From Rhodobiaceae bacterium (GTDB taxonomy: Bacteria; Pseudomonadota; Alphaproteobacteria; Parvibaculales; Parvibaculaceae): a stretch of DNA of 64,000 nucleotides. This document shows, in pieces, positions 24,723 to 34,564 of this stretch. The stretch is taken from the NCBI GenBank assembly GCA_003330885.1, contig CP030277.1, forward strand, positions 496,001 through 560,000, given 5' to 3'. The translations under genes and the position numbers were made by a program. Within the stretch, counting starts at the first letter, position 1. Every line of letters starts with the position of its first letter. The notes below the pieces were generated by a model, which saw nothing but the letters and a program-made list of their open reading frames with translations, had not been told where the DNA came from and did no database searches.

Positions 24723-25958
24723 ATGGCGACCGGTTCCGTACGCTCTGAAAAAATCACGTTTACTGGCAGTCTGGGCGACACGCTTGCAGCCCGCCTTGAC
24801 CGTCCTGTCGGTCCGATCCGCGCCTATGCGCTCTTTGCCCACTGTTTCACCTGTTCCAAAGACATTTTTGCCGCGTCGCGGATAGCCGGAGCGTTGGCAG
24901 AGCGGGGCATCGCGGTCCTGCGATTTGATTTCACGGGCCTTGGTATGAGTGAAGGGGATTTCGCCAATACGAACTTCTCATCGAACGTCGCAGACCTTGT
25001 TGCCGCCGCAGACTATCTGCGCGCCGAGCATGAAGCCCCACGCATTCTGGTTGGTCATTCTTTGGGTGGGGCGGCGGTCCTGGCAGCTGCAGGTGATGTT
25101 CCAGAGGCGGTTGCTGTCGCAACCATTGGAGCCCCTTCGACCGCGCACCATGTGGCAGACTCCTTTGCCAACGACATTGAGACGATTGAGCGTGATGGCG
25201 AAGCCGAGGTGACGCTTGCAGGACGGCCTTTCAAGATCAAAAAGCAGTTTCTTGAGGACATCGCGGAAACCACCCTCAAAGACAAGATCGCAGCCCTGAA
25301 GAAGGCGCTGATTGTTTTTCATGCGCCTCTTGATGCGCAGGTGAGCGTCGACAATGCAGCTGACATCTTCACGGCAGCCAAACACCCGAAGAGCTTTGTG
25401 TCGCTCGACGATGCTGATCATCTGCTCACACGTAAAGAAGATGCGATCTATGTTGCAGACGTTCTCTCTGCTTGGGCTTCGCGCTACCTTCCAGAAGCTG
25501 AAGCTTCAGACCTGCTTCCGCTTGAGAAAGGCAAAGTGACCGTTGAAGAAACGGGCGCGGGTAAGTTCCAACACCTTGTGCGCATCGGCAATCACGAGAT
25601 TTTTGCTGATGAGCCAAAGAAGGTAGGCGGAGACGACACGGGCCTTGCGCCCTATGATCTGCTGCTGGCAGGTCTTGGCGCTTGTACGTCTATGACCATG
25701 CGCATGTATGCGGCGCGGAAGGGCATAAATGCGACCAAGCTCGGTGTGACCCTCTCACACGACAAGATCCATGCCGATGATTGTGAGGAATGCGCGGCAG
25801 AAGGGAATCAGAAGATAGATGTGATGCGTCGCGAGCTCTCGATTGAAGGCGATATGAGTGAGGAAGAGCGTGCGAAACTCATCGAGATCGCGAATAAGTG
25901 TCCAGTCCACCGAACGCTTGAATCCGACATCGAGGTCGTCACAAGCCTGAAAGCCTAG
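24723..25958 (+). CDS. Alpha/beta hydrolase - OsmC fusion protein
   Basis: 411 residues with GGGAGGG five bases upstream of ATG 24723. Residues 1-255 are an alpha/beta hydrolase (FAHCFTCSKD, oxyanion region; nucleophile Ser in GHSLGGAAVLA; DADHLLTRKEDA for the His). Residues ~265-411 are an OsmC/Ohr-type peroxidase domain (GLAPYDLLLAGLGACTSMTMRMYA with the first redox Cys, CPVHRTLES with the second). Such two-domain fusions are known in many proteobacteria. The protein probably detoxifies organic (lipid) hydroperoxides, the hydrolase releasing the oxidised acyl chain; the division of labour is inference. Confidence 0.9.
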   Translation: MATGSVRSEKITFTGSLGDTLAARLDRPVGPIRAYALFAHCFTCSKDIFAASRIAGALAERGIAVLRFDFTGLGMSEGDFANTNFSSNVADLVAAADYLRAEHEAPRILVGHSLGGAAVLAAAGDVPEAVAVATIGAPSTAHHVADSFANDIETIERDGEAEVTLAGRPFKIKKQFLEDIAETTLKDKIAALKKALIVFHAPLDAQVSVDNAADIFTAAKHPKSFVSLDDADHLLTRKEDAIYVADVLSAWASRYLPEAEASDLLPLEKGKVTVEETGAGKFQHLVRIGNHEIFADEPKKVGGDDTGLAPYDLLLAGLGACTSMTMRMYAARKGINATKLGVTLSHDKIHADDCEECAAEGNQKIDVMRRELSIEGDMSEEERAKLIEIANKCPVHRTLESDIEVVTSLKA

Positions 25959-26093
25959 TGAAACCGCCGGTCGCGTTTCAATTGTGGCGAGAAGGCGGCG
26001 CTGCGCTAAACGAAAAGTAATGGGCCGTTCAGGTGACGGTAAGGCGAGCATCCCCATGTTTGTGAGGAACCAATTTTACGGAGTTCCCTCAAC

Positions 26094-27587
26094 ATGCCTC
26101 GATCCGACGACACCAACAATAAGAGCTTCTTCTGCAACAAAGGCACGTTCATTGCCGCTGTCGGCGCCGCTGCCATCATTGGGTTTGGGGCCGCGTCGCT
26201 CAATCACCCCGTCTCCGCAGAAACGAGCGTCAGGGCGCTTCAGACCGGGTCTGCCCCAGGTCTGCCAATGGCCGGCTTCGCAGACATGGTGGAACAGGTT
26301 AGCCCAGCTGTTGTGAGCATCCAGGTTGTCCAGCAGATTCCTGCTGCTGCATCTGGCCCACGGTCAGGCTTTCCCCCGGGACATCCATTTGAACGCTTCT
26401 TCCGCGAAGGCCCTGGCGGGCAGGGCGGCAATGAGGCCGCCCCCCGTCGCGGTCCGCGTCCGCAGGCGCAAGGATCCGGCTTTGTGATTTCTGAAGATGG
26501 CTACATCGTTACCAATCATCATGTGGTCGACAAGGGCGTTGAAGTTTCTGTCGTGTTTAAAGATGGGACCGAAGCCAAGGCGGAGATTGTTGGAACTGAC
26601 GAGAAGACAGATCTCGCTCTCCTCAAGATAGAGACAGATACGGATCTCCCGTTCGTTTCGTTCAAGGAGACCGATGACCTTCGCGTCGGCGACTGGGTTG
26701 TCGCTGTAGGCAATCCGTTTGGTCTTGGTGGCACGGTCACATCCGGCATTGTGTCCGCTCGCGGTCGCGACATTGGCGCTGGACCCTATGATGATTTCAT
26801 TCAGATTGACGCCTCCATCAATCAAGGAAACTCAGGCGGCCCAACCTTTGATTTGAGTGGCAATGTCGTCGGTGTGAACACGGCGATCTTTTCCCCAACA
26901 GGCGGCAATGTCGGCATCGGGTTTGCCATCCCGGCAAATGTCGCCTCTGATGTGATTGCAGACCTCCGCGAAAACGGGCGCGTTGAACGGGGCTGGCTGG
27001 GCGTTGCGATCCAACCGGTCGGTCCGGAAATCGCTGAGACGCTGGGTCTCTCCGCAGACGAAGGCGCGCTGATTGCCCAAGTGGTTCCGGGAAGTCCCGC
27101 TGAAACAGGTGGCCTTGAGCCCGGTGATGTCATCTATTCCATCGACGGCACCATCATGGAAACGCCCAAGGATGTCAGCAAAGCGGTTGCTGCACTTAAA
27201 GCAGGCCATACAGCGCAGTTCAACTTGTGGCGCGATGGTGATCGCCAGGCGATTGATGTGGAAATCGGAGCCTTTCCGGAAGAACGTCAGTCTGCGGCGC
27301 TGAGCGGGCCAACAGATGATGGTGTCTTTGAAGGATTGGGTTTGGCGCTAGCCGAAAGTCCTGAAGGTGTTGTCATCCGTGCTGTAAAGCCCGCAAGTCA
27401 AGCTGCTGAGAAAGGATTGCGGCCAGGCGATATCATCGTTGAAGTGGCAGGAGAGCCTGTAGAGCACCTCTCAGATGTCAAAAACGACATTGCAGATGCA
27501 AAAGAGCAGGATCGCAAATCTGTCCTTCTCTTGGTTCGGTCAGATGAGGGACAGCGCTTTGTCGCGCTGCGCCTGCAGGAGACCTGA
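26094..27587 (+). CDS. degP: DegP/HtrA-type periplasmic serine protease (Do family)
   Basis: 497 residues. An N-terminal membrane/signal segment (~18-43), a Gly/Arg-rich linker (~85-125), then the trypsin-like domain with H143 (VTNHHVVD), D173 (KTDLALLKI) and S247 (QGNSGGPTF), and two PDZ domains (~285-375 and ~405-490). It degrades or refolds damaged periplasmic proteins. A two-component pair follows 240 bases downstream on the same strand, a common alphaproteobacterial layout that suggests envelope-stress control. Confidence 0.94.
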   Translation: MPRSDDTNNKSFFCNKGTFIAAVGAAAIIGFGAASLNHPVSAETSVRALQTGSAPGLPMAGFADMVEQVSPAVVSIQVVQQIPAAASGPRSGFPPGHPFERFFREGPGGQGGNEAAPRRGPRPQAQGSGFVISEDGYIVTNHHVVDKGVEVSVVFKDGTEAKAEIVGTDEKTDLALLKIETDTDLPFVSFKETDDLRVGDWVVAVGNPFGLGGTVTSGIVSARGRDIGAGPYDDFIQIDASINQGNSGGPTFDLSGNVVGVNTAIFSPTGGNVGIGFAIPANVASDVIADLRENGRVERGWLGVAIQPVGPEIAETLGLSADEGALIAQVVPGSPAETGGLEPGDVIYSIDGTIMETPKDVSKAVAALKAGHTAQFNLWRDGDRQAIDVEIGAFPEERQSAALSGPTDDGVFEGLGLALAESPEGVVIRAVKPASQAAEKGLRPGDIIVEVAGEPVEHLSDVKNDIADAKEQDRKSVLLLVRSDEGQRFVALRLQET

Positions 27588-27628
27588 GCCTTTCCCGGTT
27601 TCGGTCCGCACCGGCAGGCCGAGCATTG

Positions 27629-27695
27629 ATCAGGTGAGGGAACCTGATTGGTCACGGCGGTGTTCTTTGTCCCCCCGCGAAACGCCGTCGTGACC
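27629..27695 (+). promoter_or_regulatory. Two consecutive hairpins between degP and the regulator gene
   Basis: Hairpin 1: ATCAGGT / ACCTGAT (27629-27648, six-base loop). Hairpin 2: a 15-base stem with two imperfect pairs beginning GGTCACG and ending CGTGACC (27650-27695, 16-base loop). Neither is followed by a T-run, so simple termination is unlikely; an mRNA-processing or leader structure between degP and the downstream pair is possible. Confidence 0.5.
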
Positions 27696-27826
27696 ACAAA
27701 TTTGGAGATCAAAACATGACCCATTCGCCCCCTACACTCGCCAGCCAACCCACTTCCGCGTTAGACTTGGGCCAGCCGCCCAAAAACGTAGACAATACGG
27801 AGACAGAGGCGGAAGGGAGCGAGCGC

Positions 27827-28504
27827 ATGCGGGTATTGGTGATTGAGGACGATGTCGAGGCAGCGGCCTACCTTGTCAAAGGTTTGAAGGAGAGTGGTCA
27901 TACGGTGGACCATGCCGCTGATGGAGACGATGGCCTGACGCTTGCCATGTCCGCCCCCTATGACGTGCTGGTGGTTGACCGCATGTTGCCCAAACGCGAT
28001 GGCCTGACCGTTGTGTCCACAATCCGCGAACAAGGCAATGAAACGCCCGTCCTTTTCTTAAGTGCCCTGGGGGAAGTGGACGATAGGATCAAAGGCCTGA
28101 AGGCCGGTGGGGATGACTATCTCACTAAGCCTTATGCTTTTGCCGAATTGTTGGCCCGCATTGAGGTGCTGGTGCGGCGGTCAAATCCGGATCAGGTAAA
28201 GACCAAACTCCAGGTGGGCGATTTGGAAATTGATCTGCTCGCCCGCAAGGTGACCCGGGCAGATACTGAAATCGACCTCCAGCCCCGGGAATTCCGCCTG
28301 CTTGAATACCTCATGAAAAACGCAGACAGGGTCGTGACCCGGACAATGCTGCTGGAGAATGTCTGGGAATATCATTTTGATCCCCAAACCAATGTGATCG
28401 ACGTGCATATTTCCCGGCTCAGGTCGAAAATTGACAAAAATTTCGACGTTCCCCTCTTGCATACGATCCGAGGTGCCGGATACTCGCTACGTGCAGCAGG
28501 GTAA
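27827..28504 (+). CDS. OmpR-family response regulator next to degP
   Basis: 225 residues from ATG 27827, with GGAAGGGA eight bases upstream. A second in-frame ATG at 27716 has its own GGAG site and would add a 37-residue disordered N-terminal tail. Receiver domain with D51 (VVDRMLPKRDG), LSALGEVDDRI and YLTKPYAFAELL; C-terminal winged helix with LEYLMKNADRVVTRTMLLE and NVIDVHISRLRSKI. It overlaps the kinase gene by 14 bases. Role in envelope or metal stress is inferred from its degP neighbour. Confidence 0.92.
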   Translation: MRVLVIEDDVEAAAYLVKGLKESGHTVDHAADGDDGLTLAMSAPYDVLVVDRMLPKRDGLTVVSTIREQGNETPVLFLSALGEVDDRIKGLKAGGDDYLTKPYAFAELLARIEVLVRRSNPDQVKTKLQVGDLEIDLLARKVTRADTEIDLQPREFRLLEYLMKNADRVVTRTMLLENVWEYHFDPQTNVIDVHISRLRSKIDKNFDVPLLHTIRGAGYSLRAAG

Positions 28505-29876
28505 TCTACTAAATACAACCACTTTCAGACTGGCGCTGATTTACCTCGCGCTTTTCGCCACTTCTGCGATCGCGCTTCTGGGGTATGTGTACTGGAACAC
28601 TGCCGGATTTCTGGCCCGCCAGTCGGACGAAGCGGTTCAGGTGGAAATCACAGGTCTGGCTGAACAATATGCCCAAGGTGGCCTTGCCCAGCTCGTGCAT
28701 ATTGTCATTCAACGCAGCCGCGATCCGCGTCAGAGCCTCTATCTGCTCGTCGATCCGAGGGGCAGCGTGCTCGCGGGCAATCTGGGCCGTCGGCCGGGTG
28801 TGGAGCCGGGCCCTGATGGATGGATGGATTTTCAGTTCAACCGGCTCACCATGGAAGGCTCCGAAATTCATTCTGCGCGCGCACGGGCTTTTCCATTGCC
28901 GGATGGGTCATTCCTTCTGGTAGGGCGCGACGTGCAGGAATTGCGCAGCATTGAAAATCTCATCACGTCGTCCCTTGCCTGGGCAATTGCCCTCACGGTG
29001 GCGCTGGGGCTTGTTGGTGGTGTCATCATCAGCCGGAATATGTTGGCCCGCGTCGATGAGATCAATCAGACCAGCCGCAACATCATTCGCGGTGATCTCT
29101 CCCAGCGTGTCTCGGTCGCGGGGTCTGGGGATGAATTCGACCAACTGGCTGAGAACCTGAATGAGATGTTGGAACAGATCGAGAGTCTGATGACCGGCAT
29201 GCGCGAGGTGACCGACAATGTGGCCCATGACCTTAGAAGCCCATTGAACCGCCTGAGGACGCGTCTTGAAATGGCGATGATGCGGGAGGGGTCGACCGAA
29301 GAAGTTCGCACGGAGCTTGAACGCTCTATCGCCGATGCAGACCATCTTCTCTCGACATTCAATTCATTGCTCGCCATTGCACGTGCGGAGACGGGGTCTA
29401 TGCGCGATACCATGACCCGCTTTGATTTAGGAGAGCTCGTGCATGATGCGGTTGAGCTCTACGAACCCGTCGCCGAAGATGCGGGAATCACCTGCACCGT
29501 AGAAACCGATGAGGAGCTGGAGATATTCGGCAATCGGGAATTGTTGGCGCAGGCGATTGCAAATTTGCTCGACAATGCGATCAAGCATGGCAACAAAGCG
29601 ACGTGTGGGGCGCCCCAGATTAGAGTCATTGCACGACGGGAGCCAGGGGCCGTGACAGTCAGTGTCTCCGACAATGGACCAGGAATTGCCAGTGAAGATC
29701 GAGAACGCGTTCTAGGACGGTTTGTTCGCCTGGAAGAAAGCCGCAATACACCTGGCAGTGGCCTTGGGTTATCACTCGTGTCAGCCGCCGCACAACTGCA
29801 TGGCGGCAAACTCAAGCTCGATGATGCTGAGCCGGGATTGAAAGCTGTTTTGCGATTGTCGGTGAGGGCTGCCTAA
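28491..29876 (+). CDS. Sensor histidine kinase paired with the degP-linked regulator
   Basis: 461 residues from GTG 28491; the frame extends to a TTG at 28431 inside the regulator gene. Two membrane segments (~12-32 and ~150-172) bracket a ~115-residue periplasmic domain. HAMP follows, then HisKA with VAHDLRSPLNRLRTRLE, and HATPase_c with NLLDNAIKHG, SDNGPGI and GSGLGLSLVSAAAQLHGG. This is the CzcS/QseC-like arrangement. Its stop overlaps the convergent dehydrogenase gene by four bases. Confidence 0.9.
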   Translation: MQQGNLLNTTTFRLALIYLALFATSAIALLGYVYWNTAGFLARQSDEAVQVEITGLAEQYAQGGLAQLVHIVIQRSRDPRQSLYLLVDPRGSVLAGNLGRRPGVEPGPDGWMDFQFNRLTMEGSEIHSARARAFPLPDGSFLLVGRDVQELRSIENLITSSLAWAIALTVALGLVGGVIISRNMLARVDEINQTSRNIIRGDLSQRVSVAGSGDEFDQLAENLNEMLEQIESLMTGMREVTDNVAHDLRSPLNRLRTRLEMAMMREGSTEEVRTELERSIADADHLLSTFNSLLAIARAETGSMRDTMTRFDLGELVHDAVELYEPVAEDAGITCTVETDEELEIFGNRELLAQAIANLLDNAIKHGNKATCGAPQIRVIARREPGAVTVSVSDNGPGIASEDRERVLGRFVRLEESRNTPGSGLGLSLVSAAAQLHGGKLKLDDAEPGLKAVLRLSVRAA

Positions 29877-30766
29877 CGGCTTCGCCGGAGCGCCGTCTGA
29901 CAAGCATCGGTATAGAGCGCAACAACCTCGCTGAGAGGCGTGCTGAAATCCGCTGTCTCCCGCGTAGCGGCGGCGAGGGGCGTAGCGGCGGCCGCTTCAA
30001 AAACCTGAGCGGCAGCGTCGTGAAAGCCCGCCGGCAAGTGCGCGGCTCGAAATGTGGCAGCGATTTCATTCATCTCACCGACCCACCGGCCCGAATCCGG
30101 TGCAATGAAAGGCGTCGTAAACTGCATCCGCTGCCAGGCATCATTCTGGCTGAGCTCCAGCTCGGCGGAGAGGGGCCCCAACAGATCCAGAGAGTGGGCA
30201 AGCATCAGAATCGCCGCGTGAAGCGTCATTTGTCCCTTAGTGAGAGCCGCGTAACACATCTTGATACCTGACGCTTGGCCGATGGTCGGACCAACCGGCT
30301 TGAGGTCAAGGCCATGGCCATCAAGGGGGGAGAGCGCATCCAGATCAGGACCACTGATAAACAGTCTGATGCGTTGCCCGTTCTGCGGCGGCATGCCGAT
30401 GATGCCCGCATCAATATAGCGGCCTCCGTTCGCGACAATTCCCGCCCCAATGTCCTGACTGGTCTGTGGAGCGATTGCATTGCAGTCGACATAGTACGCA
30501 TTTGACCCTGCCGTCTTGAAAGCCGAGCTGATCCTTGCTGCGGAGGAGGCCGCATCCTCCGGTGGCATGATTGAGAGAATGATTTGGGCCTCCTCAAGCA
30601 ATGCCTCCAAAGAGTCGACGTCCTGCGCACCAGCTTGGGCTGCGCGAGTTCTCGACAGATCGCTTCGACCGCCAAGACAAGTTAAAACGCGATGCCCACC
30701 CTCGTTGAGTTCCGCGGCGACGCGATGGCCCATACCACCCATTCCGATAATTCCAATCGTACTCAT
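29873..30766 (-). CDS. NAD(P)-dependent beta-hydroxyacid dehydrogenase-like protein (DUF1932)
   Basis: 297 residues with GGAG seven bases upstream of the ATG. An N-terminal Rossmann fold (IGIIGMGGMGHRVAAEL) resembles 6-phosphogluconate and 3-hydroxyisobutyrate dehydrogenases. IDAGIIGMPPQNGQR corresponds to the substrate loop. The C-terminal half has the DUF1932 helical pattern (KMCYAALTKGQMTLHAAILML, with the expected Lys). Substrate is unknown. It faces away from HU and converges on the kinase gene. Confidence 0.82.
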   Translation of the reverse strand: MSTIGIIGMGGMGHRVAAELNEGGHRVLTCLGGRSDLSRTRAAQAGAQDVDSLEALLEEAQIILSIMPPEDAASSAARISSAFKTAGSNAYYVDCNAIAPQTSQDIGAGIVANGGRYIDAGIIGMPPQNGQRIRLFISGPDLDALSPLDGHGLDLKPVGPTIGQASGIKMCYAALTKGQMTLHAAILMLAHSLDLLGPLSAELELSQNDAWQRMQFTTPFIAPDSGRWVGEMNEIAATFRAAHLPAGFHDAAAQVFEAAAATPLAAATRETADFSTPLSEVVALYTDACQTALRRSR

Positions 30767-31035
30767 GTCATCTCCAGTCCTGCGATTCGGACCCTTGGTC
30801 TGTCAAAACTGATTCGGAAAATGCGCTCTGACCCGCATTCCCAAGCCGGATTCTTACAGTTTGAAGTGCTGCAGCGACACCAATTTGCATCATTTCCGCC
30901 TCTGTTTGCCGTTTATCCCCGGAAAAATGCTTTCTTAAGCGAAAACAGCGCGAATTTTCGTAGCGGCAATTTTTGTCATTTGTTACTGCTCGTTACGACG
31001 GGGGCACCCGGAGGCCAATTTAGGAGAGTGGACTT

Positions 31036-31320
31036 ATGAGCAAAGCAGACTTTATTGAACGCGTTGCAGACGCTGGCGATCTGAGCAAAGCAGAAGCAAA
31101 GCGCGCTGTGGAACTGGTATTCGGTCAAATCGAAGCCGGTCTCAAAGCATCTAAGAAAGAAGGCAAATACACGATCGGTACGTTTGGAACATTTTCTGTG
31201 TCTAAGCGTAAAGCCCGCATGGGTCGCAACCCACGCACAGGCGAAGCGATCAAGATCAAAGCATCGAAGACATTGCGTTTCCGCCCGTCTTCACAGCTGA
31301 AAGAGTCAGCTGGCTGCTGA
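31036..31320 (+). CDS. hup: HU family DNA-binding protein
   Basis: 94 residues with AGGAG nine bases before the ATG. The helical N-terminus (KADFIERVADAGDLSKAEAKR) and the GTFGTFSVSKRKAR beta arm base with RMGRNPRTGEAIKI (the DNA-bending arm) are classic HU. It coats and bends chromosomal DNA as a dimer. It stands alone with a terminator 27 bases downstream. The 269 bases upstream are AT-rich and presumably hold a strong promoter; I see only a small GCTT/AAGC hairpin there. Confidence 0.95.
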   Translation: MSKADFIERVADAGDLSKAEAKRAVELVFGQIEAGLKASKKEGKYTIGTFGTFSVSKRKARMGRNPRTGEAIKIKASKTLRFRPSSQLKESAGC

Positions 31321-31346
31321 TCTTATTTCAGCAATGCTGTAGGAAT

Positions 31347-31375
31347 AGGCCTGTCGGTTTCCGACGGGCCTTTTT
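31347..31375 (+). terminator. Rho-independent terminator after the HU gene
   Basis: Stem AGGCCTGTCGG / CCGACGGGCCT (one T-G pair) around a three-base loop, running into TTTTT. Confidence 0.9.
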
Positions 31376-31403
31376 CTTTGGCTAAAGGGGAGTGAGACGC
31401 ACG

Positions 31404-34340
31404 ATGGCAGCAAAGCCTGATAGTTCCTTGCTTGAGGTCACACATGGGCTGCCAAGCGGCGCTGATGAAGCCCGTGGGCAGGAGACACTTATCGACCTGC
31501 GAGCGGCTCTGGCGGGAAGTGACTGGCAGGACGTGGCTGAGACGGAAAGCTTCGCCGCTCTTACGACCTCCCTGGCTGGAAACTCCCCCTTCATTGCCCG
31601 CACCTGCCTTCGCTATCCTGAGCTGTTGCCATCCATTGCCAAGACGGCGCCGAGTGAAGCCTTTGAGGCATCACTAAGCGAAATAGCGGTTGCGACAGCG
31701 GGCGCAGCAACCTTTGACGACCTGATGACCATTGTCCGGCGAGCGAAGTCGGAGATGGCAGTTCGAGCCACCGCGGCAGATGTCTCTGGTCTCTGGTCCC
31801 TGGAGGAGGTAACCGGCAATCTTACCAGGTTCGCGGACACGATCTTGGAGGCGGGGTTTGCCTGGCTGCTTCAAAGGGCTCGGGAGAAGGGCGACATTGT
31901 CGGTGACAGCGTCTCTCCGGCGACGAGCGGGCTCGTGGTTTTGGCGATGGGGAAATACGGGTCGGGTGAACTCAACTATTCCAGTGACATAGACATTGTC
32001 GTCTTTTATGAGCCGGACACTCTGTCGCTGAAGGAGGGGCTCGATGAGAGCACATTCTTCGTGCGCCTCACCAAGGACATCGTGAAACTGATGCAGGAGC
32101 GTACAGCGGACGGCTATGTTTTCCGCACCGACCTGAGACTGCGTCCTGACCCTGGGGGCACCCGCGTTGCCGTGTCGCTTCCAGCTGCAGAACAATATTA
32201 CGAAAGCCGCGGTCAGAACTGGGAACGCGCTGCCTATATAAAGGCGCGCCCGGCTGCGTGTGACCTTGAGGCGGGCGAGCGTTTCCTCTCCATGTTGTCC
32301 CCGTTTATTTGGCGCAAATATCTCGACTATGCAGCGATTGAAGATGTTCATTCGATGAAACGCCAGATCCATGCGGTTGGGGGGCACAGCACCATTGCTG
32401 TTGAGGGTCACAACATAAAACTTGGTCGCGGTGGCATTCGGGAGATTGAATTTTTCGTTCAGACCCAGCAATTGATCGCTGGAGGACGGGATGAGGAGCT
32501 GCGCGGTATGCAGACCGTTCCGATGCTGGACAAGCTTGTTGAAAAGGAATGGATCGAACCGCTGGTCGCTGACGAAATGAAGGCGGCCTACCGGTTTCTG
32601 CGTACGCTAGAGCACCGCCTCCAGATGATCGATGATGAGCAGACGCATTCTTTGCCGTCGACCGCTGAAGGTATCGAGCATGTTGCCTGTTTCATGGGCT
32701 ATAGCGACCGAGACGCTTTTGAGCATGATCTGCTCCACCATCTCTCGCGGGTCCAGACGCACTATATGGCCCTCTTCGAGACGGCGCCTCCGCTAGGTGA
32801 AGAGGGCGGGAGCCTCGTGTTCACCGGAACCGACGATGATCCTGAAACGCTGACCACGCTCAGCGAACTTGGCTTTGAAAATGCAACCGACATGTCGGCC
32901 ACCATTCGCGGCTGGCACACGGGCCGATTTTCCGCGACCAGAAGCCCACGCTCGAGAGAGCGTCTGACGGCTCTTATGCCGGAGCTGTTGCGTGCTCTGT
33001 CCCGAACGGGCGAGCCGGATATTGCCTTCCTCCGCTTTGATCAGTTCTTGAGTGGATTGCCCGCGGGTGTGCAACTTTTCTCTCTGCTCTATGCAAATCC
33101 CAGTCTCCTCAGCCTGATCGCAGAGATCTGTGGCACGGCGCCTCGCCTGTCGAACTATCTCAGTCAAAACGCAGGAGTGTTGGACGCGGTCCTCTCACCG
33201 AATTTTTTCTCCGCACTTCCAGATGAAGCTGCGCTGGAGGGGGAGCTCGCAGAAGCGCTGAGCTCCGCTGAATATTTTGAAGATGTTCTGGATTTCGCCC
33301 GCATCTGGGCGCGCGAACAGCGGTTCCGATTGGGCGTAAGGGTCCTGTCCGCCAGCGCGAACGCCAGAGAAGCAGGCCCTGCCTATAGCGCCGTCGCGAC
33401 GGCGTTGATCCGCCAGATGCAAACCCACGTTGCAAGACAGATCGAAAATAAGCATGGCGCAATGCCAAGCGGCGAGATGGCGGTGGTTGCCATGGGCAAG
33501 CTGGGCAGCCAGGAAATGAGTGCGGCCTCCGACCTCGACATCATCACGATCTACGATCTAGATGAAGGTATCGACGCATCTGATGGCAAGAAGCCTCTGG
33601 TGGCTTCCCAATATTACGCAAGGCTGACCCAGCAGCTGGTGAGTGCGCTAACGGCGCCAACCGCTGAGGGCAAGCTCTATGAGGTGGACCTCAGACTTCG
33701 ACCGTCGGGCAATGCAGGGCCGGTGGCATCGCAGTTCGCATCCTTTAAAGCCTATCAAGCAGAGAATGCCTGGACCTGGGAGCATATGGCATTGACCCGC
33801 GCTCGGGTTGTGAGTGGTCCACCGGCCATCGTTGCCAAGGTAGAGACGATCATCAGAGAGACGCTCACCCTGGAGCGTGATGCTACTAAGACCGCGATCG
33901 ATGTGCACGAGATGAGAATACGCATAGAAAAAGAGTTTGGGACGAAAGATCCCTGGTCCTTCAAACAGGTTCGCGGCGGTCTCATTGATCTCGAATTCAT
34001 TGCGCAATATTTGCAGCTGGTCCATGCACAGGCTTGTCCAGACATTCTGTCCCGTGACACACGTGCGGTATACGCCAACGCTGCGCGTCTTGGCCTGCTC
34101 ACGCAAAGCCTGTCAGACCGGTTGCAGGCAGCCTTCGACCTGCAACACGACCTCACCCATGTTCTCCGGATATGTGTGACAGGGAATCTCGCGCCAGACT
34201 CAGCGACAGAAAGTCTGAAACTGCGTTTGGCTCAGGCTGGCAATGCGCCGGACTTTTCTGTCCTGGAGGCGTCGCTCAGAGAAGCGCAGGCAGACGTCAT
34301 GGACGCTTATGCTGAGATAATTGGGAATCCCATCTCCTGA
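31404..34340 (+). CDS. glnE: Bifunctional glutamine synthetase adenylyltransferase/deadenylase GlnE
   Basis: 978 residues from ATG 31404 (GTG 31392 is possible but overlaps the AAAGGGGAG site). Two nucleotidyltransferase domains: the N-terminal one with GSGELNYSSDIDIVVFYE (~190) removes AMP, and the C-terminal one with SQEMSAASDLDIITIYD (~700) adds AMP to glutamine synthetase; each has its own helical regulatory domain and RTDLRLRPD or EVDLRLRPSG. It responds to PII proteins and so links nitrogen status to GS activity. It follows HU, separated by the HU terminator, and is probably transcribed alone. Confidence 0.96.
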   Translation: MAAKPDSSLLEVTHGLPSGADEARGQETLIDLRAALAGSDWQDVAETESFAALTTSLAGNSPFIARTCLRYPELLPSIAKTAPSEAFEASLSEIAVATAGAATFDDLMTIVRRAKSEMAVRATAADVSGLWSLEEVTGNLTRFADTILEAGFAWLLQRAREKGDIVGDSVSPATSGLVVLAMGKYGSGELNYSSDIDIVVFYEPDTLSLKEGLDESTFFVRLTKDIVKLMQERTADGYVFRTDLRLRPDPGGTRVAVSLPAAEQYYESRGQNWERAAYIKARPAACDLEAGERFLSMLSPFIWRKYLDYAAIEDVHSMKRQIHAVGGHSTIAVEGHNIKLGRGGIREIEFFVQTQQLIAGGRDEELRGMQTVPMLDKLVEKEWIEPLVADEMKAAYRFLRTLEHRLQMIDDEQTHSLPSTAEGIEHVACFMGYSDRDAFEHDLLHHLSRVQTHYMALFETAPPLGEEGGSLVFTGTDDDPETLTTLSELGFENATDMSATIRGWHTGRFSATRSPRSRERLTALMPELLRALSRTGEPDIAFLRFDQFLSGLPAGVQLFSLLYANPSLLSLIAEICGTAPRLSNYLSQNAGVLDAVLSPNFFSALPDEAALEGELAEALSSAEYFEDVLDFARIWAREQRFRLGVRVLSASANAREAGPAYSAVATALIRQMQTHVARQIENKHGAMPSGEMAVVAMGKLGSQEMSAASDLDIITIYDLDEGIDASDGKKPLVASQYYARLTQQLVSALTAPTAEGKLYEVDLRLRPSGNAGPVASQFASFKAYQAENAWTWEHMALTRARVVSGPPAIVAKVETIIRETLTLERDATKTAIDVHEMRIRIEKEFGTKDPWSFKQVRGGLIDLEFIAQYLQLVHAQACPDILSRDTRAVYANAARLGLLTQSLSDRLQAAFDLQHDLTHVLRICVTGNLAPDSATESLKLRLAQAGNAPDFSVLEASLREAQADVMDAYAEIIGNPIS

Positions 34341-34564
34341 AAAGCCCGATGTCATAGTTTGGCTAAACATTTGCAGTTCAGTGGAAGCCCCAGTCCGCCT
34401 TGTTTGGCATCGGGTTCTCAGCATGTCCTCTGATTGCCGGAACTCAGCGAAAAACAAGGTTAACGGGGATGCTGGATCGACGCGGCGCGTCCCGGAAAGG
34501 GGCAGGCTGAGTGGTGAAAGCTAGACGAAGCAGGATTTTTGTCTCTATCTGAGACACGAACGAG

